A stretch of 64,000 nucleotides of DNA from Litomosoides sigmodontis (lineage: Eukaryota > Nematoda > Chromadorea > Rhabditida > Onchocercidae). A program made the translations under genes and the position numbers. Positions within the stretch are counted from its first letter, which is position 1, and each line of letters begins with the position of its first letter. This document shows positions 52,529 to 64,000 of the stretch, one piece after another. The notes beneath the pieces were generated by a model that saw only the letters and a program-made list of their open reading frames with translations, did not search any database and was not told the origin of the DNA. The DNA is taken from positions 3,030,501 through 3,094,500 of the forward strand of contig OY718807.1 of NCBI GenBank assembly GCA_963070105.1. Reading direction: 5' to 3'.

Positions 52529-52596
52529 ACTCCTGGAAACGAAACACTAATGCTTCGGCGCTCTTGCAACCGAGCAACTGCGCCTCTCCCTCCTTC
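52529..52596 (-). CDS. evi5: Candidate upstream exon of the EVI5-like gene
   Basis: A 68-nt GC-richer block lies between a GAAATAG acceptor and a strong GTAAGT donor and encodes GAVARLQERRSISVSFPG. It ends two bases into a codon, exactly what exon 40792-40611 requires, giving a Val at the junction. If used, the gene would span at least 38 kb. The basic RRSIS motif suits a phosphorylated N-terminus. A second frame through the block (EAQLLGCKSAEALVFRFQE) is also open, and phase agreement has a one in three chance of being accidental. Confidence 0.3.
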
Positions 52597-55039
52597 CTAT
52601 TTCATTTAAAAAATGTAATTTTACAAAAATCCGCTACAGTAACGCACTAATTGCATGCACAAAAAATTACAAATTAATCGTTTTTGCTTTGTTCGTAATT
52701 TATCCCACGGAACACTTCACTGTTTTGCTTATTTCAAAAATAAAAATAAAAAATATAAAATTTTATCGTTTTTTGATATTTCATTAAAATTTTTCAGTTT
52801 GCATTTGCAAAAAGAGGGTAGAGCTAGCTAGCATGCTAGAGAAGTTAAACAAATTGCATTTTTTAAAAGTTCACCTAATAATTGATTAATTTGAATTTGA
52901 AAATTAACTGTTGAAAAGGAGCGAAATCAAATGTGAAATTAAAATATGGCAGGAAATTTAATGCACAAAATGAAGTTTGTTTGGAAATTTTGCAAAATCA
53001 CTCACCTTTGTGTGAGTGAATTTAATTCATCACGAATTAAAACATCAAAATATGTCATTTAACAAATCGTTGAAAATTCAATTACTCGTGTAACAACTAT
53101 TGATTACTTACCTTTTTTTAGATATTATATATCTACCTAACATCTTTTCAAAACTTACCTTCGAGCATCCGTTCAGAAACTAATCAAATTCAAATTATCG
53201 AATTACAATTGAAGTAAGCAATAATGATAAAAATAATAATATTTTCCATGTGAAATTAATTCATTAAATTATTGTTGCAATTGCTATTTAAGTAATTACA
53301 ATTTAATGAATGAATTTAAATTGTATACATAATTATTAATTAAATAATTGCAAATTAATAAATGAACTTGTTAGCGTTATATTTCAGAGTAGAATATTTC
53401 AATTTTCCATTTTTTCTTCCATTTTACTCTCTTGCAATCGTTCATTTCATTTCATTTCTGCTAGTATTTCTTTTAAATTATCATTTTAAAAACAGGTCAT
53501 CTACCACATACCTCTTTCATCACACCCATTCGTAGAATAATATGAGCAATTTGAATTGAATTCGAACTCATCGGTTTTCTTTTTTCCTTTTTTTCCACGA
53601 AGCATCCTCGTGCTTCATCATATTTGGTAAATAAATGATGAAAGCCAATTAGTTTTTATATATTCACAAATAGTTTCATAAAAATTTTAATGCAAAAAAA
53701 AGACTCTGAAATTTTGCAAGAAAAAAAAACGAAATTAACGCTGCATTTTTAATTTAGAGGTCAAATGAGGCAAAAATTATTAATTATTATAATTAATAAA
53801 AAATTAATAATTGAGAAAAAATAATTAATATAATTAATAGAAAATCTTTTTCACTTCTTTTTCCCTTCTTCTTCTTCATCTTTCCAACAAATGCAAATTC
53901 GTTTTTTTTTTTTTTGTTAATTCAATGATTGAGAAATGCATCTGAGAGAAGGTCAAACAGTCTGTGAGCTCAGTTTATTTGTCTAAAATTCTCAGACAAT
54001 TAATCATCTGCTCATCAACCCATAATTAATTCAAAGATTTTAATTCATTTGAAAACAGTGAATCGTTTTTTTTCCTCTTTCTGCATTTTTTCCCCTGTAA
54101 AACGGCAATTCGATGAAATTTCATTTTAAACAAAAGTTACTTTTTTCTTTTCGTTTTTCGTTTTTTAATTTTTTTTGACAAAGACTGCATCAATACTTCC
54201 CATTTTTATCAAATTTCAGCTTTTCAGTTCAATTTTCCTTTCCACCACATTTTTTTCCCGCCTTTCTTCTCACTTCCTTTTCTTCCAATTTCAATCAACA
54301 AATTTTCAATTTCATCTCGAGAGATTTCAGCATAATTTCAAAACAGAATCCCGACCATTTCCGAAAGTCTGTCTGAGTGTACAATTTTGAAAGCATTAAA
54401 TTTGAAAATTGCTAAAAAAAAATTCTTCCAAAATTTCACATGAATATCTTAGCTAAACGAAACGAAGAAGAAGAAAGTGAATAAATTTTCAGAATTGCAT
54501 AAAGTCTTTTTTGTGCTAGCAATTTTCAAGAAAAACAAAAAATATTTAAATGGAATTGATTGATTTCGAAAAAAAAGTGCAATTTGCTGAAAGAAATACG
54601 AGAAGTGTAAGAGAAACAGAAAAAGGAAGAGAAAATGAGAAAGAGAGGGGGAGAGATAGGGATAACAGAAGAAGCAAGACGAAGTATTACAAAGAGAGAA
54701 AAAGAATTATAAAATTTGCCATTCTGTCAACTTGTTGAACACTGTTCAAATATGTTAAAATTTAATTTTTTGATTTAACCGAAAATTGATCGCCTAGTTT
54801 AATTGCTCAAAATTAACAAATCACTATCTGTTTTGCTATTTATATCACCTTTTTGGCATTTACTGATTGAAATTAATAGATATCTTCTACGCATAGACAC
54901 ACACGTACGTACTCATACGTTATTTGCATTATAGGCCGATTTCATCTAATTTTCATCCAAAAAAACAATTTAAATTAATTATCAATTCATTGCCCTTTTT
55001 TTTTACAATAAATTTATAAAATACTTTTTCCTCCTAAAA
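52597..55039. other. AT-rich DNA without gene signal
   Basis: Long A and T runs, no convincing exon on either strand, and no notable repeat beyond homopolymers. Confidence 0.5.
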
Positions 55040-55044
55040 TGCAT

Positions 55045-55310
55045 CAAACAGAAGAAATACGAAAGTGCAACGCATTAGTTCGACGAACGACAGCCATTAC
55101 AGTGCTGATTGGACCAGTCAGGAAAATGCGAAAGAAAAGAAAATATGTGAATTAAATAATTTTCAATTAAATGTGAAGCAAATTGAATATGAAAAATACA
55201 AAAAAATATTTTGTGAAATTCTTACAAAATTAAAATTAAAAAATGAAATGAAACAGTGTCGAATGGCCTTTCAATTGCGATTAAAGGAGGAGAAAAGCGG
55301 TAGAAAGTAG
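55045..55310 (+). CDS. Candidate terminal exon, Lys/Glu-rich
   Basis: The plus strand is open for about 85 codons to TAG, long for this AT-rich region. It starts after ATCAAACAG with NTKVQRISSTNDSHYSADW and continues as a Lys/Glu-rich probable helix (EYEKYKKIFCEILTKLKLK) ending KEEKSGRK. A second frame through the first 100 nt (KCNALVRRTTAITVLIGPV) is also open. It could be the 3' exon of the plus-strand candidate at 46.9-49.6 kb, but no linking exon was found. Confidence 0.25.
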
Positions 55311-56070
55311 TTTTTAGGTAAATTACAAAGGAGCGCTTAGGCCAATTTTAAGGTGCAAAACGATGATAAATGTAGCGCAAAGTGACATTTCAAAAGTGCA
55401 AAAGCAAAAATGCATAAAACGAGCAATTATTTAGGCATGCCAGTTTTGGAGCAACAATTTCAATAAGAATTAATTTCACATTTCCTTTGATTCACTTCAG
55501 TGACGCAACTGTAATAACTAATATTAGTAATGCTAAATAATAATAATTATTAATAATGCGAATAAAACAATAGCAATGATAGTAGTAATTATTCAAAAAA
55601 AGAAATCACTATGCTAATTTGTACTTATAAATGTGAAAAATTTTTTCCTAATCAATTTAATACCAAAATGAATTTTTTTTCCCTTTTTTTGTTGTGATCG
55701 AGGAAGCTATGCTAGTTGCGTGCCAAGTATAAATTAATAATTAAATAATTAACTTGATAGCATTTAAGCATCCATGCTTCCACCTCAATACATCGTATTC
55801 ATTCTCTGCTCGATGTTTTCTCCTCTGTTTTTGTTTTTGTTTTTTTCTTTTGATCGGTTGGTTGATGATGACGTCGTTGTTGATGATAATGCTGATAGTG
55901 TTGTTATCTATTTTCAATTTAATTTTTCTCTGCCACTGATAAAATGAATTCGACTGTTATCATCGCTACGGGTATTATGGTCATATGTTTAGTGCAAGAA
56001 ATACGATATTGGATTTTTTAGAATGATAAGGTAAGATAAGAGAGTATTTGTAAATCTCACTTCGTTTTTT

Positions 56071-56106
56071 TTCTCTCTTTCTCTCTCTCCCTCTCTCTCT
56101 CTCTCT
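56071..56106. repeat. (CT)n microsatellite
   Basis: A short CT-rich tract of about 35 bp. No gene is seen between 55.4 and 57.6 kb apart from weak open frames. Confidence 0.85.
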
Positions 56107-56626
56107 GTACCTTCTTTACTCGAATAATCTATGAAATGATTTTGTTTGAAGTGGTAAATGGTCATGAAATAAAAATTACAAGTATGAATGTTTGTTAGTT
56201 TTTTTTCCGCTTTTTTTTCCATTATTTTTAATGCTGAAATAAGGAATTTAAATAAAATTGACTAAGTGCTTTTAAAATTGGCGTTAAAAGTGGAAATTTT
56301 GACAGTAAAGCAAGGAGTGAAGGACGATGAGTGTCACAACAACTGCAACTGTCCTTCATTTTCTTTTTTTTTTTTTGTTATTTTATACCGTTTCCTCTAA
56401 ATCATTTTATATTCAAAAAAGGAAGGGCAAAAAAAAGCAAAACAAAATGGAACATAAAGGAATAGAATTGAAGTGAAATATGAATGGCTAAATGTACAGT
56501 TTCAATGTTTGAATTTATCGAATTTTGCGCCTAATAACTGCAAGTTAAATTTCATGCTTTATGCGGTTTGCTTCGATCGATTTCAGCTAATCATTGATTG
56601 CACTGATAGATTTTTTTTTTTGCTTT

Positions 56627-56795
56627 GCTATCGATTATTCCAATTAGTTGAACTTATCTTTGTTCATTGCAAAATTCACTAGCAGTACCAATGTGGAGCA
56701 AGTGGTGCTGATCGTTTTCGGCTACGATCGATCATTTCAATTAGTTCAACTTATCACGCGGCACTCTTTGATCACTCCAAATTTCACTGGCTGTA
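56627..56795. repeat. Diverged direct duplication (about 60-75 bp unit)
   Basis: 56627-56685 and 56721-56795 share ordered blocks: a GCTA-plus-GATCGAT-like start, AATTAGTTgAACTTATC (with C for the lower-case g in copy two), then TTTG-TCA, and AAATTTCACT-like ends. Short insertions separate the blocks. Function is unknown. Confidence 0.45.
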
Positions 56796-57306
56796 ATTGC
56801 ATGGAAACACTAAAATGATACTGAAATGAAGCGTGAAAAAAGTAGCGTGAACGTTGAGTTTTCATGATTTTACAACGATAACAATAAATGCCAACTTAAG
56901 TGATAGTAGAATTGTTTTAATTCCTCAATGAAGCAGCGTGATAAATGATTTGAACATTTTTTCAAACATGTTTCATCCCAGTTCATTTCATTATCAAATG
57001 CAGAAGTTATTGATGACATGACATCCAGGGAAAGGTGAGAAAAAAAACGTCAAGTAAAAATAATACGAAAAAAAAATGAGTAATTAAAATTTTTGGAGGT
57101 TTTTTTTTCTTTTACTTTTTTCCACCTTTGCTCAAAAAAGCAACCTATTGTAAAAGCTAAAACAATGCACTTTCTTTGTCTTTTTTTTTGGTTCTCTTTT
57201 TTACTGGGATGGTTTTGGAAATTTCATTGATGAAAAAAAAAACGATGAAAAACAAACATCAACAAATTTACTCATTGAATTTATACAATGTTATTGACGT
57301 AACTAT

Positions 57307-57309
<3 letters not shown>

Positions 57310-57362
<53 letters not shown>
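57310..57362. repeat. (GT)n microsatellite
   Basis: An uninterrupted GT array of about 52 bp. Confidence 0.95.
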
Positions 57363-57364
<2 letters not shown>

Positions 57365-57657
57365 ACAGTAATATTAATTCCGTCAAAAAACGCGAAGATT
57401 TTGTTTTTGCTCAATAGTATTTCAGTTAAAATAAAAAAAATAAATGAAAGCTAATTAAACATTATAAGGAAACTCACATATCAACATTAATAGCACTGCA
57501 AAATATATTTTACTGCAATTGAATAAAAAAGAGCGGCGCAAATGCGCACACATACCTTTCATCTTTTAGTCATATTTGACAACTACCAGATAACAGCTAT
57601 GCTCGTGTTCTCTCATTCTCAAAAACACTAAATTGAACAATAAAATTTATTGCACAG

Positions 57658-57760
57658 GTTGTTCGATAAATTGAAAATTAAATTAGCTCGCTGGCACAAT
57701 GGCAACAATTTCACTCTAATGAAAAGTGCTGAAAAACTGCAAAGAGCAAACGCATGCTAA
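57658..57760 (+). CDS. Candidate terminal exon, basic peptide
   Basis: After a TTGCACAG acceptor the plus strand reads LFDKLKIKLARWHNG then MKSAEKLQRANAC and TAA. It would need a preceding exon ending two bases into a codon. The weak candidate at 51114-51150 has that phase. No family is recognised, and the length is short enough for chance. Confidence 0.18.
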
Positions 57761-58247
57761 AATTTTCATAATGGATCAATTTTTAGCGGAAAAGAAAAAT
57801 GAGTGGGAAGGAAAAAAGATGAAAGAAATGGTAGGAATGGAAATGAGGATGAAAACGAGTTTCATCCGATCGTTGCATATAAATACTGCTCATTGAAATT
57901 AGTAAAATGCGAAAGAAATTCATTCATTCATCTTTGCTGTTTGCACAATCATTTTCATTCATCAAATTTTTTAAATATAATATTTACTTGTTTTAAAATA
58001 ATCGGTCAATTTAACCCATTATGAAAGGTGAAAAATTACTGTGCAACGATATTGCTGCTATTCATATCATTTGCACTATTGTATAGTAGCAGCAAGCAAC
58101 TACTGTAGCAACAATAATAGCTACAACAATAACAGAACAACAACAACAATACCAGCAACAGTAACAATAGCAGTGATAACAACAGTAGTAATAATGCTAA
58201 TAAATTACCATATGATACGTAAAGTACGCGGCGGCAGTTAAAAGAAT

Positions 58248-59605
<1,358 letters not shown>

Positions 59606-59760
59606 TGCAGTGGTAGTGTGCAGTGGTTGTAGTGATAGTAGGGAAGTGTTATATGCAGTAGTGATCGAAGTGATAAGACTGGTTAGTGTTGTGATAAGAA
59701 TTGCAATTAACTGATTGGTACTAATTTGAGATAAAGTAGTTGAACATGCTGAGGCTAACG

Positions 59761-60986
59761 GTGCTAGTAACAGACGATTTATGCTATAAGTGACATTTAA
59801 TTTTACTGAAAAGCTTGTTGGCATAGAACTTTTCTCCCTCCACCGCCCACTGATATTGATATTTTAATAATCTGATTAACAGCCGGGAACCAACGTTTGT
59901 TTGTTAACATAATTGCAAATAACTTCCTTATTTGCATTCATATTGGTTTAGAACAAATGTTAGGATAAAAACAATTGCTGTCTTTTGAAAATTATTAAGC
60001 TATACGCGTGCTAGGAATACGTTACGTGAGTTAAAAATTTTAAAATCTCTCTATTCAGTTTGAAAAATGCCTGTGGCGCAAATGTTTTTGTGCTGTGTAT
60101 TTTTGAATATTACAAAAATTGTGGGAATGTTTTGCAAATATGACAAAGACATTACAACAACGATTTTGACTTAATTAAATTTGGATCATTTTTGTCGGAA
60201 ATTTGCAGCGTAACTACATCTTCCAATAAATGTAACTGTCAAATATTAAATTGAAATCAAATTCCACTGCTAAAGTGTTAACAGTTCATTTATATAATGC
60301 ATTTTTTTTTCATCTCCCTTTTATATTACATCACTATGTGGAAAAAATTTTTTAATTAACCCAATTAAATTGTGTGGCTTAAATTAAGCTTAGATCAATT
60401 TACATTTCCAAAAATACCTCATATCGAATTGAAAATACCATTATTATTCATTTAATTTATTGAAAATTTTCCTGCTGTGAGCGTTTGTTGAACGTAATAC
60501 TGGAACTAACCGATCGTCGCAATTATTTTTGCTTTTTGCTACTGCTGTAATGGGCTTCAAGAAAAAATAAGACAGTTTGGCGTTTTCCTCTCACTCGGTT
60601 TTTTTTCTTCGTTTTTCTGCGTGCTTCTCTTTCTTACAGTTGTTTTTTTCTCTCATTTTAATTTTACAATTTATCTATCATTTCAAAAGTTGCAGGCGGA
60701 ATATATTGCAAGTTTCCGCGTACGGTACTCTTTCATTTGCAGTCATTAAATGAGTTTAAAGTATGACTTCCTTCGAGCTCCTACCTTTTTTTTTCTTCTT
60801 CTTTGATCGAAAATGGATGAGGTAGAGCGGTGTGATTGATGTGGCATGTGTGCCGCAGTGTTAAGGAGTGATTTTAATTGAATGCTATGATAGTAGAAGT
60901 GTGATTGGTAGCATTTTTAGCTGCTTCGACAAGTGCGCGGGCGTAAATTGGCTGTCAGTGTTGCAGAAGTATCGGCGATAATTCCA
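59761..60986. other. Intergenic/promoter region of the Ground-like gene
   Basis: No gene is seen. GC content rises from about 60830 toward the ATG. A possible untranslated exon lies at about 60920-60950, between a TTTTTAG acceptor and a GTAAAT donor, but this is weak. Confidence 0.4.
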
Positions 60987-60989
60987 TGA

Positions 60990-60996
60990 TTTCAGG
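60990..60996 (+). promoter_or_regulatory. Trans-splice (SL) or cis acceptor just before the ATG
   Basis: TTTCAG ends at 60995 and the ATG starts at 60997, leaving one untranslated base. Such close spacing is typical of spliced-leader acceptors in nematodes. A cis-spliced 5' UTR intron is the alternative. Confidence 0.55.
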
Positions 60997-63445
60997 ATGG
61001 TGCCGCATTTTTCGTTGTTAGCTATTATCCTATCAAATAGCATTCTCAGTACCGCACTTGCTGGTTATGCTAGCTATCAACGACCACCGCCACAACCAAT
61101 CCTGCGACCACCTTTATGTCAACCACAACCCTGTAAAGCACCTCCTCCTCCGCCTTCATGTCCGTCAGTTTATTGTCCACCACCGCAACCTCCAGCTCCA
61201 TGTCCACCTCAGCTACCACCGACTCCATGCCCGAAACCACCTACATGTCCACCAAGACTACCACCAATGCCCTGTCCCCCACCACCACCACCAAAACCCT
61301 GTCCACCACCACCGCCACCGAAACCTTGTCCACCGATATACTGCCCTCCTCCACCACCTCCACCTCCATGTCCGAAACCTCCTCCGCCAATACCTTGTCC
61401 ACCACCAGCAAAACCTTGTCCACCTCCGCCACCTCCACCGCTGCCATGTCCAACACCGTACCCGTGTCCACCACCACCGCCACAGCCGTATCAACATCCA
61501 CCACCACCACCAAAACCCTGTCCACCTCCACAACCTCCAAAACCTTGCCCACCAACATATTGTCCCCCTCCACCACCACCACCACCGTGCCCGAAACCTC
61601 CGCCACCAACACCTTGCCCACGTCCACCGCCATCCCTAATGCCACCTCCACCACCACCAAAACCATGTCCATACCATCCACCATGCCCACTTCCTCCACC
61701 ACCACCTCCTTGCGTAAGTACTTTTAATTTATTCACAACTAATGAACACACCACGAAAGCTTAGCTGTAATTAAGATGGACAAGTAAAGGTAGGTCGCTA
61801 CTTAACCACATTATCATATGGATTAAAATTTCACTTCAGCGCAATTTCAAAGTCCACAGATAACACTATCAGAATTTCGTCGATGCATCATATTGGTTTG
61901 GCTCCTTGCAAGCACTTCCTAACTTGACCATTCCATTTTTCTTCAAATTTATTTACATTTTACACGTAACGTACAGTTACACGTACGTACCGACATGTGA
62001 TAACTTTCGATTTGTCATGAACAATGATTTCTTGACTAAATACGGGCAATTTTCAAAAATTATACTGCTTCATTCTTTCCTTTGATTCGTTTTTGTGAGA
62101 TTATTAAATGATCATTGATTTATAGCTGTTTCAAATCAATCCACTTATTTATCCTCACTTTAATTTTACTCCATCAAATTCATTGCTAGATTTAAATTAC
62201 TTATCAAAATTAAATGTCACAGATTCGTTTCATATACCCGGCACAAAAATAACAATTGGTAAGCGGCGCTATACTTGCATTTAATTGAATGAATTTAATT
62301 GGATTTTTTTGGTGCTGAAATGCATGAAGCTACCTCATTCATATATCTAATTCCTCCTATCTCTTCCAACAACAATTCCTTTCCAAAAATCCTTCTTGAA
62401 ATTGTTGCTTGCAATCAGAACAGGCGTCATTGGCATCGCTAATCGTTGCAGAAGAGTGCCGAGGTGTGCGCAAAGTGCATGCAACAAGCGCGAGGTGCGA
62501 TAGGGCCAGCAAGTGCTAATGCAATCGGTTCATCATACTTTGTTGCTAGCAATAAAGCAGTTGCGGCAAAATTGCGACGACGAAATAGGATCAAACGTGA
62601 GAAAATGAATGTAGCAATTGGTGCGAACGCTTGCAACAGTGAGGATTTGATGAAAATTATGGAACAGGTATCAATCAACTCATCTCTCACTGGTCGCTTT
62701 CAGCTACGCGAAAAAATCAAACTTAAATTTCAAGCCAATACTCCTCACAATCAATCAAAATTAAATTAAATGAAATCAAACGGAAAAAAAATCAAACTTC
62801 TTCGTAGCATCATAGTTTGTGCAAAATATATTGCACAAAATAAACTGATTAAAATTTTTTTTAATATAATTTTGCTACATTACATATGGTATAATTAAAT
62901 GTAATTTATTCCTTTACACATAATATAGTCTGTGAAATTTTGCCTGATAATTTTATTTAATTTGACTTTCGTTTATAATTGCAAAAAAAAAAAGAATGAA
63001 GTAAATTCTTCCACTTTTCTTTAGTGCTATCAATTTTCTTCCTGCTCATTCTTTTTGCTCATTTTCACTTTCATTCACTTTCTCCCTAATTATACATTTT
63101 CAAAGCAATTTAAGTTACATCAATTTCCTCCAAGAAATGCAATTGATGGCACTGAAGAGAGCGAAAGAGAGCGAAAGAGAGAGAGAGAGAGCGAGAGAGA
63201 GCGCGAGAGAGAGAAAAAAAGAATATTTCGCCCGTATTGTCCAGCTACTTTTTTTTTCCTTTCAGAATTTATCAACCAATTTGGCAAGTTCAAAACGATT
63301 AATTCAAAAATTTGCCGAGGAAAAATTGAAACGTGATTTCAATGTGATTTGCTCGGATAATTCATTCACGTTTATCACACACGCTACTCTATACTGCCAG
63401 ATAGTGAAATTTGACGTTTCATGCTACGCCTTTTCCGCCGGTTAA
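60997..63445 (+). CDS. grl: Ground-like (GRL) secreted proline-rich protein
   Basis: Three phase-0 exons join as 60997-61713, 62452-62667 and 63266-63445 (TAA), giving 370 residues. Residues 1-22 form a signal peptide ending TALA. Residues 23-239 are almost entirely Pro and Cys (CPPPPPPKPCPP units). Exon 1 ends at a perfect GTAAGT donor; reading on to 61764 only adds intron. Exons 2 and 3 form the Ground-like domain: NACNSEDLMKIMEQ runs straight into NLSTNLASSKRLIQKFAEEK, then DFNVICSDNSF, ATLYCQ and VSCYAF, with the expected Cys spacing. A basic patch (KLRRRNRIKREK) precedes it. Ground-like proteins are Hedgehog-related nematode secreted proteins, thought to act in cuticle or matrix and in molting; this role is family knowledge. 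The protein should be exported and disulphide-linked. The family is clear, the exact ortholog is not. Confidence 0.93.
63172..63217. repeat. (GA)n tract in intron 2 of the Ground-like gene
   Basis: A GAGAGC/GAGAGA run about 50 nt upstream of the exon 3 acceptor. The Arg/Glu-rich translation here is intronic. Confidence 0.85.
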
Positions 63446-63502
63446 ATTTAATTTTCATGCAACTGTTGTTTCTCATAAATTTGCATTAAATGTACCATCA
63501 AC

Positions 63503-63508
63503 AATAAA
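63503..63508 (+). terminator. Polyadenylation signal of the Ground-like gene
   Basis: AATAAA lies 58 nt after the stop codon, a normal distance for a short nematode 3' UTR. Confidence 0.6.
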
Positions 63509-64000
63509 TGATCAAAAATTGCTAGCACATTTCGCATTTTACAACAATCACAATTTCTTCATTTTTTTTTTATCAATTCATTAATTTCGACAAAATATTT
63601 CAATTTTTCCTTTTTACTAATGCAGCAACTGATTAATGACGAGTTTGCCAAGTGAAAAAATTTTTTTCAATTATAATTAAAAATTTTAATTTTTAAACAT
63701 GAATTATGAATTTCCCACAAAGAAATCATTTTTTCTCTGCAACTTCTTGCAACATTCCCAAATTTCTTATTGCAATTACATTTCACGAAACATCTGCTAA
63801 ATTTTACAAATACACAGACAACCTGGCAAGAAATTACCGATAGCAATGTTTCATATATTTCTCTTTATTCCATAAATAGTCAATAATTGTAATTCAACAC
63901 CTTTATTTGAGTTAAATTGAAATTCTAAGAACCTTTCAGATAATAATAATACATCAACATGAAAGTAAATTTCGAAGATTTTATATTAAAAAATATTTAA
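63509..64000. other. AT-rich intergenic DNA at the right edge
   Basis: No exon, RNA gene or repeat could be supported here. Confidence 0.5.

Noticed and set aside
61058..61754. Overlapping His-, Thr-, Val-, Trp- and Gly-rich frames across the Pro-rich exon
   Set aside because: They are shadows of the CCN-rich Pro/Cys coding sequence, whose frame has the signal peptide, good splice sites and the Ground-like continuation.
61714..61764. C-terminal extension of the Pro-rich frame
   Set aside because: It follows a perfect GTAAGT donor, and splicing at that point gives an in-phase Ground-like domain, so it is intron.
62439..62690. Minus-strand frame over the Ground-like exon 2
   Set aside because: It is antisense to a coding exon with clear domain similarity in the plus sense.
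63055..63260. Glu/Arg-rich frame upstream of the last Ground-like exon
   Set aside because: It is a GA microsatellite within intron 2. The true exon starts after the TTTCAG acceptor at 63265.

Overview
This window is nuclear DNA from a nematode. It is very AT-rich, has many short exons separated by long AT-rich introns, and is dense in simple repeats. The nematode call rests mainly on the plus-strand gene at the right end, which encodes a proline-rich secreted protein with a C-terminal Ground-like domain, a Hedgehog-related family known from nematodes. A TTTCAG acceptor one base upstream of its ATG fits spliced-leader trans-splicing. Base composition, intron texture and many GTT-type donor sites would suit a filarial or other spirurid worm, but the sequence does not prove the clade.

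Layout. (1) 2.95-6.4 kb, minus strand: four phase-compatible exons of a gene that runs off the left edge; its last visible exon resembles the start of a CRAL-TRIO (SEC14) domain of the Dbl/MCF2 RhoGEF type (tentative). (2) 8.3-8.5 kb: a GC-richer block that could fold into a closed multi-hairpin structure. (3) 14.1-40.8 kb, minus strand, possibly to 52.6 kb: an EVI5-family TBC RabGAP. I reconstructed 20 exons with every splice phase consistent, giving about 959 residues: Gln/Ser-rich N-terminus, complete TBC domain with Arg and Gln fingers, long coiled coil, acidic C-terminus and stop. EVI5 is a normal cellular gene despite its historical name. (4) 32.5-35.1 kb: a TTA-family array of about 2.6 kb inside its 10-kb intron. 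(5) 41-58 kb: mostly AT-rich non-coding DNA with weak candidate plus-strand exons, GATA-site clusters, a 16-bp perfect inverted repeat and a CA/GT mirrored repeat. (6) 58.2-59.6 kb: an uninterrupted (AGT) array of about 452 copies. (7) 61.0-63.4 kb, plus strand: the three-exon Ground-like gene.

The confident genes have unrelated roles: the EVI5-like protein would switch off a Rab GTPase in membrane traffic, the left gene may act on Rho-type GTPases, and the Ground-like protein is probably cuticle- or matrix-associated. No operon is evident. I saw no tRNA, rRNA, CRISPR array, transposase or viral gene. No clearly new multi-gene system stands out; the best unexplained signals are the structured block at 8.3 kb, the palindrome at 44.5 kb, an EVI5 exon open in two frames with a possible frame-switching 35-nt exon, and the giant triplet arrays.
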